A stretch of DNA of 64,000 bases from Hemicentrotus pulcherrimus (GCA_003118195.1 BEXV01000037.1:670458-734457), one strand, 5' to 3'; shown: positions 48,634-60,693, numbered from the stretch's first letter. Notes: generated by a model from the sequence alone, not told the origin. Program-made: numbers and translations.

Positions 48634-48959
48634 GGGGGGGGGGGGGGGTCATCCTGTCTATTGAGCCAGTAACCTTACAGCAGGGAAGTCTTGTCTATCT
48701 TAGACATACATGTAGGTCTGCATATTTGGTGTATGATGCAGACCATTCCTTTGCTCTTCAGTTGTATGCAATCAGGGTGCTTATACATGAGCCTCACGAG
48801 GCAAACATGAATGCTGGACATGACATGAAATCTGTTTTGATGAAATGCAGAGAGACTTTTATCATGAGTGTCCAAATATTGACATGGCGGCAAGTACAGG
48901 GGTTAAAACCTGGTAGGTCCATGGATGGAAACAGGCCAGGAGGAAGCCAAGAAGAGATG

Positions 48960-48970
48960 AAGAAATGGAG

Positions 48971-49012
<42 letters not shown>
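48960..49012. repeat. GA microsatellite
   Basis: An almost pure (GA)n run preceded by GAAATGGAGAAAGAAAG. Confidence 0.9.
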
Positions 49013-49014
<2 letters not shown>

Positions 49015-49551
49015 AGGAAAAGACGTAAACCCTTGAAACTGCTCCAGGGTCTTTAATGTTGCACTTATTGAGGCAGACCCAATTTTTCATTGTAGATGTA
49101 GGTTATGTCGTTATACATTCATACTTGATTCAATCAATGGCAATTTTCACCCTCATAGTAATTGATCAACACAGTTCCTTATGCTCTCTGCCCATTTAGA
49201 GAGCAGAAAGTTTTTTTGATCAGATTAAATAGTCTAGTGCACGAGAAAACTTAATTTAGATGGATAATAGACTGGAAATAAACCTTCGACCCTGAAGATT
49301 GTGTATCTGTAAGTAAATAACTTCAACTCATCTGAATTGTAACCAACATCATATTTTGGGTAACACATAGGCCTACAAGGTAATGGATGGTGCCCCTTCA
49401 AATTTTACAATTTTCTAGCATTAAATGTTTCAGAGTCAAACTCTAGTGATCTTGAATATATTGTAATGAGTACAGTAATTATACCATAAATCTAAAGTCC
49501 TATGATTACCTCATGATTACCCCTCCCCCTCCATCACCCTTCCCTAGAATC

Positions 49552-50064
49552 AAACATGGATTAAGCAACGCTCCATCAAAAGTCCATTGATTGATGACAC
49601 ATCATCCCCCAACAATGAAGATGGTGTGACAGGTACATCGCAATTGACATAGAGATGGATTGCATTGTTCTCAGAGTCATCAGAATGAGATGCTGTACAA
49701 GTGAAAGGAATTTGTTCTCCAGTCTCCTTATTACCAGGACTATGAGTATGATATAGTGTCCTGTCAAGGCACTAATGATCCCTTGGAAACCATCCTGTAC
49801 TTCTGGTGCTGTGACAGATATAGAATGCAAGGCTGTTTGAGGTGTTGCCCTACAAGATGTATTTGATTGGGAATTGATGGTTAAAGTAGTGTTTGTGTCG
49901 TAGAGAATTTGTAAATTCCTTTTGTTAATAGCAGAAGATGAATGTTGATTTGTAATTTTTTTTTTTTTTTGCTGGATCAGTATTGATTTGCCTCCTCTAA
50001 GTGACAGTAGTACGTGATTGCACAACTGTTCCTTCCCATACCTAAAATGACACTTTTTGTACAA
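49552..50064 (-). pseudogene. Possible decayed Ig-like extracellular-domain coding remnant
   Basis: On the minus strand a 162-codon frame (49576-50064) has protein-like text in its middle, around SNTSCRATPQTALHSISVTA and PEVQDGFQG. Near 49760 the sense seems to move to the next frame, which continues as HTHSPGNKETGEQIPFTC, TASHSDDSENNAIHLYVNCD and VPVTP before a stop near 49552. The GEQIPFTCTAS segment resembles the B strand and cysteine of an Ig fold. The upstream part includes an A-run and has no clear exon border. I read this as a frameshifted fragment of an Ig-superfamily-like or other receptor exon inserted in the intron. The family call is weak and chance cannot be excluded. Confidence 0.3.
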
Positions 50065-50145
50065 GTGGTAGTTTATCCATTTTTTTTTTCTTTCTTCACC
50101 ATCTTGCTTGTAATTTTGTGATGTATATTTGGTGGATGTTCCTCT

Positions 50146-50240
50146 CCTCTCTTTCTTTCTCTCTCTCTCTCTTGCTCTCTCTCTCTCTCTCCCTTTTCTT
50201 CTCTCTCCCTTTCCATCTTCCTCTCCCTCTCTTTCTATTT
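50146..50240. repeat. CT microsatellite
   Basis: An imperfect (CT)n run with TTTC and CCCT interruptions. It is the third long CT/GA tract in this intron. Confidence 0.9.
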
Positions 50241-52307
50241 GTCTCTTTGTTGTTCTTGACTTCAGTCTTCTTGTTTCTCAGGATTCCATTTTTTGTTTTG
50301 TTTTGTTTTCCAGCATCTTAATCCTTTTCATATGTGAATTATCCCACCCCTAACAAATACAGAAAGGAAGAAAAGACATAGAGAAGGAGATTTTTTTTAA
50401 GGTCACCTTTGCATCCATCATAAACCATTATTTTGTCCTCTGTAATCTATTGCTTTACAACCAAAACTGTGAGTTATGGTAAGATCTAACCAAGGCTCTG
50501 TGCCATCGTAAAATTTTGGCAAAAACTTGAAAGGGCAATCAGTGTCCATATATCCATCAGAATGCTTCCACATTCTTCTCTTTAAAGTTTGTTGTCTTTT
50601 GGTTTCCTACCTACAAGGGATAAAGGAAGAGAGGGTGTTCATAACATAGTTTCCATGGAAACGAGAGATAATCAATCTTTTGAATGTGAGAGGAGTGTAA
50701 TCATCACTTGATCTGATGTTTCTCTGTCTCTGACTCACAAGAACATTCTTCCTCTGTTAAGTAATGTGAGATGGTAGACATTTGTTTACACCTCATCTAC
50801 TTTCCCTTCTCTTATCATGTAAATGGGTTGGGAATAGATGTTGATGTTGAGATCAAAAGTGGTTTGTCTGCTTGTTTTGGGGACTAATCTGTTTTCAGAT
50901 TTTCAGATTCAGTTTATATTTCACATGTTTAACATGTTTTGAAGACCCAGACAAAGTCAGGAAACATGATGAATAGAAAACTGTCTGACAAATGTTTTGC
51001 AGTTTACAAGGTGCCTCCATCTCATAACTCTAGATCCCTATGAAACCAATCAATGCACTGGAACCGAAGACAGAAATGTAGAAAAAGCAGTTGATTTGCT
51101 CTTGCCTGAAGATTTCGAAAGTAGGACTACAGAACTTTTTTTTTTACACAAAAAAATGCAGAATTTCCATCAAACCAGAAAAAAAGCATCCTTTGATAAG
51201 ATATAATGAAATTGATTTCTTTATATTTAACGACTGTATCTACTCATATGTTGCTACTTTCCACTCATGATTTGATCAGGCAGCTTTTATAAACTTGCAT
51301 ACTTCCGAGAATACAGCTCTTCTAACATCCCATTGGTGAAAAATGTTTCTGCAAAACAAGATCCATGGATGTACCTTACCACTCCTTTCCTCTTTCCATC
51401 AAAAATATGTCTCGAGCTCAGGAAATATGAAAATTGCTGCAACCATTTCACGATCCCTCCCAGGGGTTGTGGGTTACAAATGATTTGATGACCCATGGTT
51501 GACCTTACCCACAATTCAGCAGGGATCCGATTGGCTTGAGGTCAATGACCTTTTGACACTCCTGTAATCTCCAGTATCTTGGTATTTTCTCTCATTCCCT
51601 GTCACTCTCCTGGAAAATGAGAAAACTTTTGGATAGATAGCAAAGTTTCCAAATTATGGCAGAGTAAATGGCGCATTAATCAATCTCCCTCAGCCCTAAG
51701 GCATACAAGATGACATCTGGCCAAGTTGGGCATTAATTTTGCTTCATTTGTGAGGAAAAAAGTCCCTTTTCTCTCTCTCAACTCAAGCAACGTGGAGTTA
51801 TTCAGAGGAAGGATCCTAAACCTGAACTGACAGTAATGATAGAGCCACTTTACCTCTATTTACACAGAGACAATGCGGACCCATATCAGACCCAATTCTT
51901 TGGTATTTACGCTTGGCAAGACTGTAATTCTCCCAATTTTGTGAGCTGACAGTCAAATTTGGGAAAGCAACGTGTGCAATGAATGACCAGTGTTGAAAGC
52001 AGGAGATGGATGGAACTCTGTAGTGCTTTCCTTTTGGATTGGGAAAGTAAGCTGCCAAAGATGATTGAAGGCTAATTAAGCCGACCCCTAATAATTAATT
52101 TTGTGAGATGTTTCTCGATCAGCATGTAATGATTTAGTTGTCGGTATTCAACATGCCTTCATAAGCTGACAGAATGATCAATTATTTTAAGATTAATAAT
52201 AATGAACTGCAATCCTTTTCAAGACGTTCATACCCAGCGCAGCCAGATACGAGTCATGATGATAACTGCATATCCATCATTATGTTTCTATTCTTTATTC
52301 CTTGCAG

Positions 52308-52415
52308 AGAACATGTAAAAGGCTATGGTGCACAGGATATTCAAGAGGTGTTCAGACTGGATGTCGGACACAGCACATGCCGTGGGCAGATGGTACACCC
52401 TGTGGCAGCCATCAT
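52308..52415 (+). CDS. ADAMTS9/20: ADAMTS9/20 exon E: disintegrin-like domain
   Basis: This 108-nt, phase 0-0 exon between acceptor TTCCTTGCAG and donor GTAAGT encodes residues 145-180. It reads [20 protein letters not shown], then [16 protein letters not shown]. The C...LWC, GC(R/Q)TxHxPWADGTxC pattern is diagnostic of the ADAMTS disintegrin-like domain. Despite its name this domain does not bind integrins through an RGD loop; it stacks on the catalytic site and helps place substrate. Confidence 0.97.
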
Positions 52416-53709
52416 GTAAGTGTGAACACTCTATTTTTTTTTTTTTGCATTAAATGTCTGATTTGATTTTGGAAACTGAACCCAAATGATTAAAGTTAGT
52501 ATTTGACCATTCATTATTCAAAAATATCAATTTGTAATGTTGTAAAGAGTCACTCAAAGTTGAAAAATTAATTCATGATTAATTTTTTTGGAGATTGTTG
52601 TGAAAAAGTTGATGTGCATAATTGTTGTAAGAATATTTGTTTTATGGCACTAATTTTTTTTTAAGTGTAAATTTGTTAAAAACTTTATTCAGAACAATTC
52701 TGATTGTCATTGGCTTGACATTTTATACATCATAGGGAGTACTTTATATATCCTCATATCTAAAGAGGCTGAAAAATATGAAATTTGTGTATCCTTCAAC
52801 CTCAGCAAATCTGTCACTAGTGATCCCTGCCCTCCAGTGTTCCATTACCATTGTAAATGGATGATGAAGATACCATTAAAACAGTGAGAATGTTAATTTG
52901 CCATCAAATAGGACCATCACTTAATAGTCAAGAAGCATGGTCCTAAGGGGGCTTCTCCCAGATGGATGTTTCCGAAAGATAGAGGAGGAATTGTCTACGT
53001 CAAATCAGCTGTGACCAGCAAAGGCTCATGGGATGTTGGCTCTTGATTTAAACTTTGATCTTTTTAGGGGTTCAAGTGTAGCAATGTGAAACAGTATGAG
53101 AGCTGTTTTCTAGGCATGTCAAACATTATTCATACATTTGATATAATCTTGAATGACGTTACAGCATTTATCTCAGTGAAAGTTTGATGGGTATCAATGA
53201 AAGCAAATGTAATGATCCGTTTCATGTCTGATTACAAAGTCTTGATCTTGACATCGAGTATATGTAGGTGAAAAAAAGCAACCCTGAAATGATCTCTATT
53301 ATTTTGCCTCCAGATCACAAATGCACCCATAAAAATGAATGTTAATTGTTATGACTAAGCATTAGTTTTGTTATCAGTTAGATGAATGAAGAATATTGCG
53401 CGCCTTAAAAAAATGATAATTTACTCTTCCTTCAAAATAAATTAAGTTGTACAACAAAATTCAACTCAATTGATTTTTATTGTTTTAGTATATAGGTCAT
53501 CAATATTTATTTTTGTCTCTTAAATCTTTACTATTAAGTGATATAAGTTTTTGCAGACTGTTTAAATCTCTTTTGGAAGCTCTTCAAAACATAAAATTAA
53601 GACTGGAAGACATTAATGTATTTCAATTACCTTTGAAAATACAGATGAAAGAATGAAAAAGTTGAAAAAGTCATCCCCTCTTTTCTTTTCTTTTCCTTTT
53701 TTCCACTAG
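52416..53709 (+). other. Intron 5 (1.3 kb)
   Basis: A phase-0 intron, AT-rich, with no element that I can delimit. It ends in a T/C-rich stretch before the acceptor. Confidence 0.9.
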
Positions 53710-53919
53710 TGGTGCTCCCATGGCGAGTGTCGAGAAAAGGAGCAACACACAGAGGTGATCGATGGCCAGTGGGGCAAGTGGGGCGAGTACAGCGAGTGCT
53801 CCAGGACATGTGGGGGCGGGGTCAAAGAGGCCATGAGGAACTGTGATAACCCCGCCCCAGGGAATGGAGGAAAATACTGCATTGGACGAAGGCTTAGGTT
53901 CAGGTCTTGTAGCACACAG
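53710..53919 (+). CDS. ADAMTS9/20: ADAMTS9/20 exon F: end of disintegrin-like domain and TSR1
   Basis: This 210-nt exon between acceptor TTTTCCACTAG and donor GTATAT encodes residues 181-250. WCSHGECRE ends the disintegrin-like domain. TSR1 follows: GQWGKWGEYSECSRTCGGG. Trp201 and Trp204 lie in a WxxWxxYxxC C-mannosylation context, and Thr213 in CSRTCG fits the POFUT2 O-fucosylation consensus. CDNPAPGNGGKYCIGRRLRF and RSC are typical of ADAMTS TSR1. The exon is clearly richer in G and C than the DNA around it. Confidence 0.97.
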
Positions 53920-54247
53920 GTATATGGTTAGGAGTCTGTCAGATTTAGTATAACAAATTTATATTTAAATCTTGTTAAAATGTTATCTGAATTGGAAATT
54001 GCTCTTTTAGGATGACATTAAAATTCATTCAGTTATGATCAAATTACAAAGCGGTAAATCCTTCATCTTTGTTTCCTAAAATATCGAAATAGAGATAAAA
54101 ACAGTACATGACACACTTTACTTTTGAATGATAACTCAGTCATGCATGCAACTTAAAGTTATGCCCATAAAAGATACAAACATTTTTCAATAATGCATGT
54201 ATATTTTCTGTATTCATTAGCATTGTTTCCACTACTTTTTCCTTTAG
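53920..54247 (+). other. Intron 6 (328 bp)
   Basis: A short AT-rich phase-0 intron with no other feature seen. Confidence 0.9.
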
Positions 54248-54365
54248 GATTGCCCAGAGGGATCCCAAGATTTCAGAGAGAAGCAGTGCTCAGAGTTCAA
54301 TGGTAGCAATCCGCCAATCAATGGAGTTCCTCCAAACGTGAGATGGGTACCTAAATATGAAGGAG
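54248..54365 (+). CDS. ADAMTS9/20: ADAMTS9/20 exon G: end of TSR1 and start of the Cys-rich domain
   Basis: This 118-nt exon between acceptor TTCCTTTAG and donor GTGAGA encodes residues 251-289 and the first base of Val290. DCPEGSQDFREKQCSEFNG has the DFR(D/E)(E/K)QC signature that opens the ADAMTS Cys-rich domain, and VRWVPKYEG follows. Length and phase agree with both neighbours. Confidence 0.96.
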
Positions 54366-57300
54366 GTGAGAGCTCACATATGTTTATCGCTCCAAAACAC
54401 ACTGCCAAACGGACTCTAAATTGACCAACAAAATTTTGATAATTTGGAGTAACATACTTGTTTGATCAGTCTGGTGTTGGTCTGGTGTCGGTCTCTTTTT
54501 GATGTGACTGGGGTTTTGATTAACTTTTAATGATTTACTGTAGAGCAGAAGACGTTATGTTAAATGCAAGCTGTACATGGTCACAAAAGAGGATTGAATG
54601 TTTGATAAACAAGGAAATGATATACAGCATCAGTTTAAGCCTATTCAAAATTCCAAAGCTTTCCCTTTATAATATTACATGTTAGGATAATCGTCTTCTC
54701 AAATTTGTTCATGGCTTGAGAGAGAGCAAAATTTGTGTTTTATCATCACAAATTAAATCAAATAGGGGGAATCTTAGGGTTTCTGAATGATGACATTTCA
54801 AGCTTTCCTCTTACTGTTCATTTAAAATGATATCCTGATTTTTGTTGGTTTTAGAAATTTGCAACTGATTGTGGCAAAAGATCCATTAATTGCCACTCTT
54901 CTACACCACAAGAAAAGTCTGTGTCTCTTTCCGCAATGATAGTGTGAATTTTGTACATCATGGCACATAATTCAGCAAACACCAAGCTGTTGAAAAGAGA
55001 GCTAGGCCCCTTCCTTTCATGACGTAGCAGTGTTTTCCTCTTTTGTTTGGAGATGATCCCGGCAACAATCGCAAGGACAGTGACACATTTTGTTAGGGTG
55101 TGATCAACTTTCTTCTCAGGAAGCTTTTATGGTTTTCGGAGATTACTCCTAATTGGGTATGTTTGATTGACAGGGTATGTGCTGTGTATGTTCTACCGAG
55201 GACACATTATCTTTACCCCCTTCCTGTGCCGTAGGCAGCAAAACATGACCCAGAATTGAAATAGTGTACTACCTGTTTGGACTAAGTATGGCTGTTTTGA
55301 GTCTTTCTGAAACGCTAGGAAGTTTATTATCATAGAGGATATGTTATGCCAAATTTAACAAGAAAACATTTTGTCCCTTTTTCATAAGAAAACATTACAA
55401 GTTTAAATAAAAGGATAACATTTTTCTTTACACTATAGGGTTATTTCATGTCACCCAAGAAATGCTACAGTTATTGCATTTTACAGAACAATCTTTTCTT
55501 TTACTCCATGTCTGTGGAAAATAAATAGATTAAGTACCTTTAAAAGGATTATTTTAGATGTTCTGTCAAGTAATGCAACCATACAAATGACATGGTATTA
55601 TTTGTTAAGTTATATATTTGGGATATGAGTAGATGATTTTACTGTAGGGCATTTACTGGTGTAGGTTCTGTCTTTAATAATGAGACCTGTTCTACATTTA
55701 GAGCAGCCTCGACTGTTCAGACAGCCTTGTCATCATCAAAGAGGCAGGATCATGGTTGTAGGTTCTGTAGTAGTAATTACAGTGCAGAAATTAAGGTGAT
55801 CGGTCTTGACACCGTAACAAAGGACTAGGATTAAGTTGCCTTAAATAGTTTAGGTGATCAATCTTGCCCGTCATATCATCCTTGACACTTAGGAGCTAAC
55901 CGTCTCTATGGGATTAGCCAGGGATTGGTGTGTGAGTACAATGATGCTATAGAGCATGATGCATGAGATTATGATTATGATTATCTTGTTAAAAACTTGA
56001 CAATTTCTTAAGAATGGCCTTCACAATGATTAGTCAATTATGTTATGGTTTGAGAGTCTTGGAAATGGTTTAAGTGGTTCATTATTTCTCCCTGACCTGA
56101 ACAGTGAATGATTCTTCTTCGGGACAATTTGATAAATGATGTAGGCCGAAGGGACATTAGAACAGTTTCTAGCCCAATAACTCTGCCATTTACTGCTGGA
56201 AAAATTCATAAATGCTTATTATACCATCTGTTTGAAGCTAAAAGGGCAAAATGGATCTAATATACTTGAACACAGACTTAATGTCCCTATGGCTCCAACC
56301 ATTCCGGATAGGAACACTAGTCAATAATCATATCAAGAGACTGGATGAAATAGATGTAAAGGGACTATATAGGCCCATTTTGTACAGGGCACAGTTTTCA
56401 CCTGAATCATCCTGGGAGAAAACGTTTCTTTTTTGTCAAGACGTAGAACTTCTACATTTATTGTTTCCCAGAGACAGTCAAAAAGCTACACACCGATCAA
56501 AATAAGAGAAATGAGGAAGACAAGAAACCGAAAATTGATTTGGAAAGTCAAAGAGTGTAATGGGAATTGGAATCGTCAAACACATCCACAATGAGGGAGG
56601 CCCCAATTGATGATACAGTAGCGGAAAACATGTGTTACATGTCATTAAACCTTGGCATCAACATCTTCACCTCCTCAAGAACAGTTTGCATCGAGCAGTC
56701 TTGTTTTCTCCAGTCCTGTGGGGGCTGTTGAACTGAAGAAAGCAGAGCATGTCTTGTGTGGCATGTCTGACAAGGCTTTTCACACCTCACTATAAATGTA
56801 GAGTGGATAGTGTAAAAGGAGGCTGCCTTCGAATGTTCGAAAATTAGTGGATATAGATCAATTTGAAGCATAGATAAAGTGACAGTTCAACTGTTTGTTT
56901 GGATATTAATTATTATTATTGGTTATTATTAGTACTTATTAGAAGTAGTAGTAATATTACATATTTAGTATTTAAGCTCTCTATTTGAATGTATGATTTT
57001 TTTTTTCAGGTTGAAACAGTATTTATAGTGACTCTGAAGAAGATAACTTTCATTTTGTGTGACTCAAAAAAAGAACTCTGAAATTGCATGAAATGAAATG
57101 AAATTGTATAAAAAATATACGAAATTGAAGAAAAATTATATGAAATTATGACATAGGATTTTGATCAATCAAAAACCCCACAAAAAAAAACAAACAAACA
57201 GACAATGCTTTCATAAATCAGTGACCTTCATAATCCAAATGGAATACAGATTTTGAGGAATAACTCAAGTATAGTACTAAAGTCAGGCAGAATCAGACAA

Positions 57301-58111
57301 AAAATTGAACTCTAAAAGAGACATAAGCATTAATTCAGTAGCAGGTCAGCGTACACTATAATTATGTAGTTGTCTGAATGCACCCTTAGTGCAATCAGAG
57401 CCTGAACAGAACAGGTGTCTTTTGTAATGGGTTACTAGTGCCAAGGGTCCTTAGTAAAAGTCACTGATTTTCATAGTTTGCTGCATTTGTTTACTATTGA
57501 ATATGTGTGGGCATACCAAATATAGAAGGACAAAAAAGGAAACTAGTCATTTTGGAAGAATTGTTTCCTTGTTGACAGAAACATCCAATGCTGCTGCTCT
57601 AGAGAACAATTAAGACGTGTTTGTGACCTCTTGGTAAAGGTCATGAAGGTCATCATAAAAGTGATGTAGACATGGGTTGAATAGAGGGCCGCCAAGAGAC
57701 AAGTTTCATATGTTGCAAAGTAGTTTTCCTAGATTTCTATTTTTGTTGCTAATAGCACAAGCTGATATATATTGTCATGTTTGATAAAGTAATGTCCCTG
57801 TAGGAGATTGAATGTGATGACTAATGAATTTTTAGAGTACAGTAGTCTAAGTTTGATTTGTTTTGGTCTATTTTTTCCCCTTATTATTAAGACCTGGATT
57901 TTACCATTATTTTGAGGCACTACAGATATGATGATGTTAATCAGCTTTTGTCCCTGGTATCAGTGATTTTATAAAATCTACCCCACCTCCCCCCCCCTTC
58001 CCCCATCGACAAAACTATCAATTTTCTTTCAAAAATAACGACAAAAAACAATTGAAAGTCAGTTCTATCTAGTCAGATAATCTACTTTCTTTCTTTTCAT
58101 TTTATTTGTAG
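54366..58111 (+). other. Intron 7 (3.7 kb)
   Basis: A phase-1 intron. It contains AT-rich low-complexity stretches, including a degenerate GAAATGAAATGAAATTGTAT-type tract near 57085-57150, ATT repeats near 56905-56960 and a poly-C run near 57988-58002. No exon or delimited mobile element was seen. Confidence 0.85.
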
Positions 58112-58248
58112 TACAACTCCATGACAGATGTAAACTTTACTGCCGTGTAAGCCATTCCAGCGCGTACTATGAACTGAAGAAAAAGGTTAGGGATGGGACT
58201 AAGTGTGATCCTGATACTGACGATATATGTGTACAAGGACAGTGTAGG
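58112..58248 (+). CDS. ADAMTS9/20: ADAMTS9/20 exon H: Cys-rich domain
   Basis: This 137-nt exon between acceptor TTATTTGTAG and donor GTAAGT encodes two bases of Val290 and residues 291-335. DRCKLYCRVSHSSAYYEL and then VRDGTKCDPDTDDICVQGQCR are canonical: the DRCKLxC and DGTxC...D(I/V)CVQGxC blocks of the ADAMTS Cys-rich domain. This domain, with the spacer, is the main substrate-recognition surface in the family. Confidence 0.97.
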
Positions 58249-58849
58249 GTAAGTTTTCCTAAAGGACTACTTTTATTTTTAATGCAGGTCTATTTTGATG
58301 GTCTCCCTTTGTACGCTGACATTTATTTGATTTTAATCACTTGTTTGATTGATTTTTAACAAATTTTGCTTTCCTCAAGAAATTGTGTTATTTCAGTTTT
58401 TCATCCTTTTTGTCTTCTTTTTGAATGATAAACGTTCCTTTTTTAGATGGAATATTTTGAAAGTCTGTTGATTTTTTTTAAATGAAATTGAGATTTTCAA
58501 TTAATTTATTGAAATGAGTACATTGTCACTTACATTGTAAAAGTCAGCAGATGACTTGAAAGATGATGTCTTTTCCCCCTTTCATTTAATTACGTCTTTA
58601 GGAGATAATAATATCCACTAAATGCCATTTTACATCCATCTCAAATACGTTTGTGTATTACAGGTAGTTGAATAACACATACCGTAAATACAATTATTTG
58701 TTTATATAGCACAAACTTGAATTTAAATATTAATCTTTTACATACAGTAAATAAAGTCACAGAAATGAATGGGAACGAAAATCGAATGAATAAACTCCAA
58801 TTTAAATAGCACCTTAATGACAACATTCTGATGTATTCCACTAATTCAG
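58249..58849 (+). other. Intron 8 (601 bp)
   Basis: A phase-0, AT-rich intron with no further feature seen. Confidence 0.9.
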
Positions 58850-58967
58850 CAAGCCGGTTGTGACCATGTACTGAGCTCCAACGCCAAGCGAGATGAATGC
58901 GGAGTGTGCGGGGGAGATAACTCAGCGTGTAGGAGGGAGAGAAGAACTTATAATCATGTCAAACACG
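58850..58967 (+). CDS. ADAMTS9/20: ADAMTS9/20 exon I: end of the Cys-rich domain ([11 protein letters not shown])
   Basis: This 118-nt exon between acceptor CTAATTCAG and donor GTAGGT encodes residues 336-374 and the first base of Gly375. [20 protein letters not shown] and GGDNSAC form the near-invariant ADAMTS C-terminal Cys-rich signature (Cys352, Cys355, Cys362). The spacer starts after it, continuing into exon J as GYTKIITIPSG. Confidence 0.97.
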
Positions 58968-59058
58968 GTAGGTCATCATAATTAATCCGCTGACTACTGT
59001 GTTCTGTTATTCCCATAGGCATAGTACGGGAACAAACCGGTCCCCATAGGCTATGGGT

Positions 59059-59587
59059 TAAAGGGAAATCCAACCTTCATAGCAAACTACTCTAGAGGAA
59101 AGAAGAAAAATAAGAGAAGTGGACTGGTGAAATTTTGAATGAAATCGGACAAAATTTGAGAAAGTAATTAATTTTTGAAAGTTGTAATCACTTTAGGTAT
59201 GGGCTCTTCAAGCTGGCTGAAACGGTAATGTCTCTGTGATGTAGTGGTGGAAAACTTTCCCATTTATTCTACACAAAAAACACATTATGACTCAGGAGGG
59301 TCTATTCTCTTTAGAGGACCTATACAAATATGCTATCCATAATATATTTTGAGTAGCATCACAAGGGAGAAGCCACTTGGGAAAAATAACCCAAAACTAA
59401 TGTTTTTGTCACAATCCACTGACCAAACTGCCAATATGAGATTATATGATACAATCTCATATTTCAAACATCCATAACTTTCTTATCATTGGTCCGATTT
59501 ATTACAAACTTTTGCCATTCTGTTTATCTTATTTGTTTATACATTCACACAAATGAACTTATTACAAGGGTTGGATTGCCCTGTAAA
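59059..59587. mobile_element. Foldback/MITE with TTAAAGGG(A/C)AATCCAACC-type ends
   Basis: The left end AAAGGGAAATCCAACCTTCA pairs with the right end, whose inverse begins TTTACAGGGCAATCCAACCC. Further inverted matches follow in order: AATAAGA, AAAATTT..AAATCGGACMAA and GAAAGTT. A similar terminus, GTTGGATTGCCCTTTAAA, lies in intron 13 (near 63108 and again near 63513). No transposase frame. Mobile origin is inferred from the paired ends and the repeated terminus. Confidence 0.68.
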
Positions 59588-59927
59588 GATAGAATTTAGA
59601 AGCTTTTTGGATTACAGTTTTCTTGAAAGTGGACTTACAAATAACTGGCTTAATGTATATGTAATTATCCTCTTATCATAAAGTGTCAAACTGTTACGTC
59701 TTGTATGTTTGCCAATGTTTATAGTATAACAAACTTCAGGTCATGTTTCTTTTCTGTTGGTATATTCTTTCTGAGGCAAGGTAATCTTCCTTTTTGATAA
59801 TGGAGTAATCACCCTTCAGATCACCGTACTTCTGTCTTAGTTTAATTGGTGCAAGATCTACTTATTGCTTAATGACCAAAGAAGACCTGAAAACATCTGG
59901 CTTCACCCAGGTGGATCCTGGAGACCA

Positions 59928-60072
59928 GGGACCTGTTTCACAAAGCCTTTTTCAATGACAAATACAAAATTCAGTTAAATATCTGCTGATAACCAATCCG
60001 AAGCAAGGATTTAACTAGCTATTAACAAAAACTGTCATTTGTCACTGATGACAAGTTTTGTGAAATGGGGCC
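59928..60072. mobile_element. Short foldback element with GGGACCTGTTTCACAAAG end
   Basis: The left end GGGACCTGTTTCACAAAG pairs with the right end, whose inverse is GGCCCCATTTCACAAAAC. Inner ATGACAAAT-type motifs are also inverted. At about 145 bp it is far too small to encode anything. The ends resemble those of the element at 21417-21699. Confidence 0.7.
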
Positions 60073-60276
60073 TAGAAGGCTTAGTGAAGGATTGTAAGGA
60101 AAATGAAATGTCCAACCCCACAATGTGGAGAAAAAGAATGGATGCTTAATGATGATGAACAATGAACACCAAATTGAGAAAGATTTCATTCATAATCTTC
60201 TAGTTTTATATCCCAGGTTAAATACTGCTTTTGTTTTATAAATCTCATATTTATCTTTTCTTTCTCTCTTTTTCAG

Positions 60277-60372
60277 GATATACAAAAATAATCACTATAC
60301 CATCAGGATCAACACAAATTGAAATAAAACAGTATTCGTTTAATGGCAGAGCAGAGGACGATAATTATCTTG
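60277..60372 (+). CDS. ADAMTS9/20: ADAMTS9/20 exon J: spacer domain, first part
   Basis: This 96-nt exon between acceptor CTTTTTCAG and donor GTAAGT encodes two bases of Gly375, residues 376-406 and one base of Ala407. YTKIITIPSGSTQIEIKQYS has the IP(A/S)G(A/S)T.I.(I/V).Q pattern of the ADAMTS spacer. FNGRAEDDNYL closely follows the ADAMTS9/20 version of this segment. Confidence 0.95.
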
Positions 60373-60693
60373 GTAAGTGAAACACAACATTATTGTAATT
60401 GGCATACAATTTTAAACTTTAATTGTGCCCTGTTTTATACAGTTATGACTTAACAAAATATTCAATCAGTTGGTCAATAGTTTGGTGCCTTGGAACATAT
60501 GATGGAATATTGCAAAGAGACACTGCAAGCATGCACTTTACATCTATAACTCTATCAAAGATATTAAGAGGTAGATATATCTTAAGTCACTATGCATTCA
60601 CATGAATTGATATTACTGTTAATTGGTACAACATTTTTGTATAATTTAAAATATTTGTACTAATTTCAATTATTCATTTCTTTTCCTCTACAG
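60373..60693 (+). other. Intron 10 (321 bp)
   Basis: A short AT-rich phase-1 intron; nothing else seen. Confidence 0.9.

Larger units (their letters stand above)
44117..52307 (+). other. Intron 4 (8.2 kb), repeat-rich
   Basis: A phase-0 intron carrying a half-arm related to the 6442 foldback (about 44190-44260), two tandem repeats, a long foldback, MITE family A copy 3, five simple repeats, an assembly gap and a broken minus-strand coding remnant at 49552-50064. Near 44490-44540, CTTTATATAATAAGC followed by ATTATTATTATTT resembles the tail of a retroposed sequence. The last 1.2 kb (about 51360-52080) is repeat-free and of balanced composition. Confidence 0.85.
58968..60276 (+). other. Intron 9 (1.3 kb), about half transposon-derived
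   Basis: A phase-1 intron holding two foldback elements, 59059-59587 and 59928-60072. The stretch 59001-59057 carries the short motif shared with intron 1. Outside these nothing more was recognised. Confidence 0.88.
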
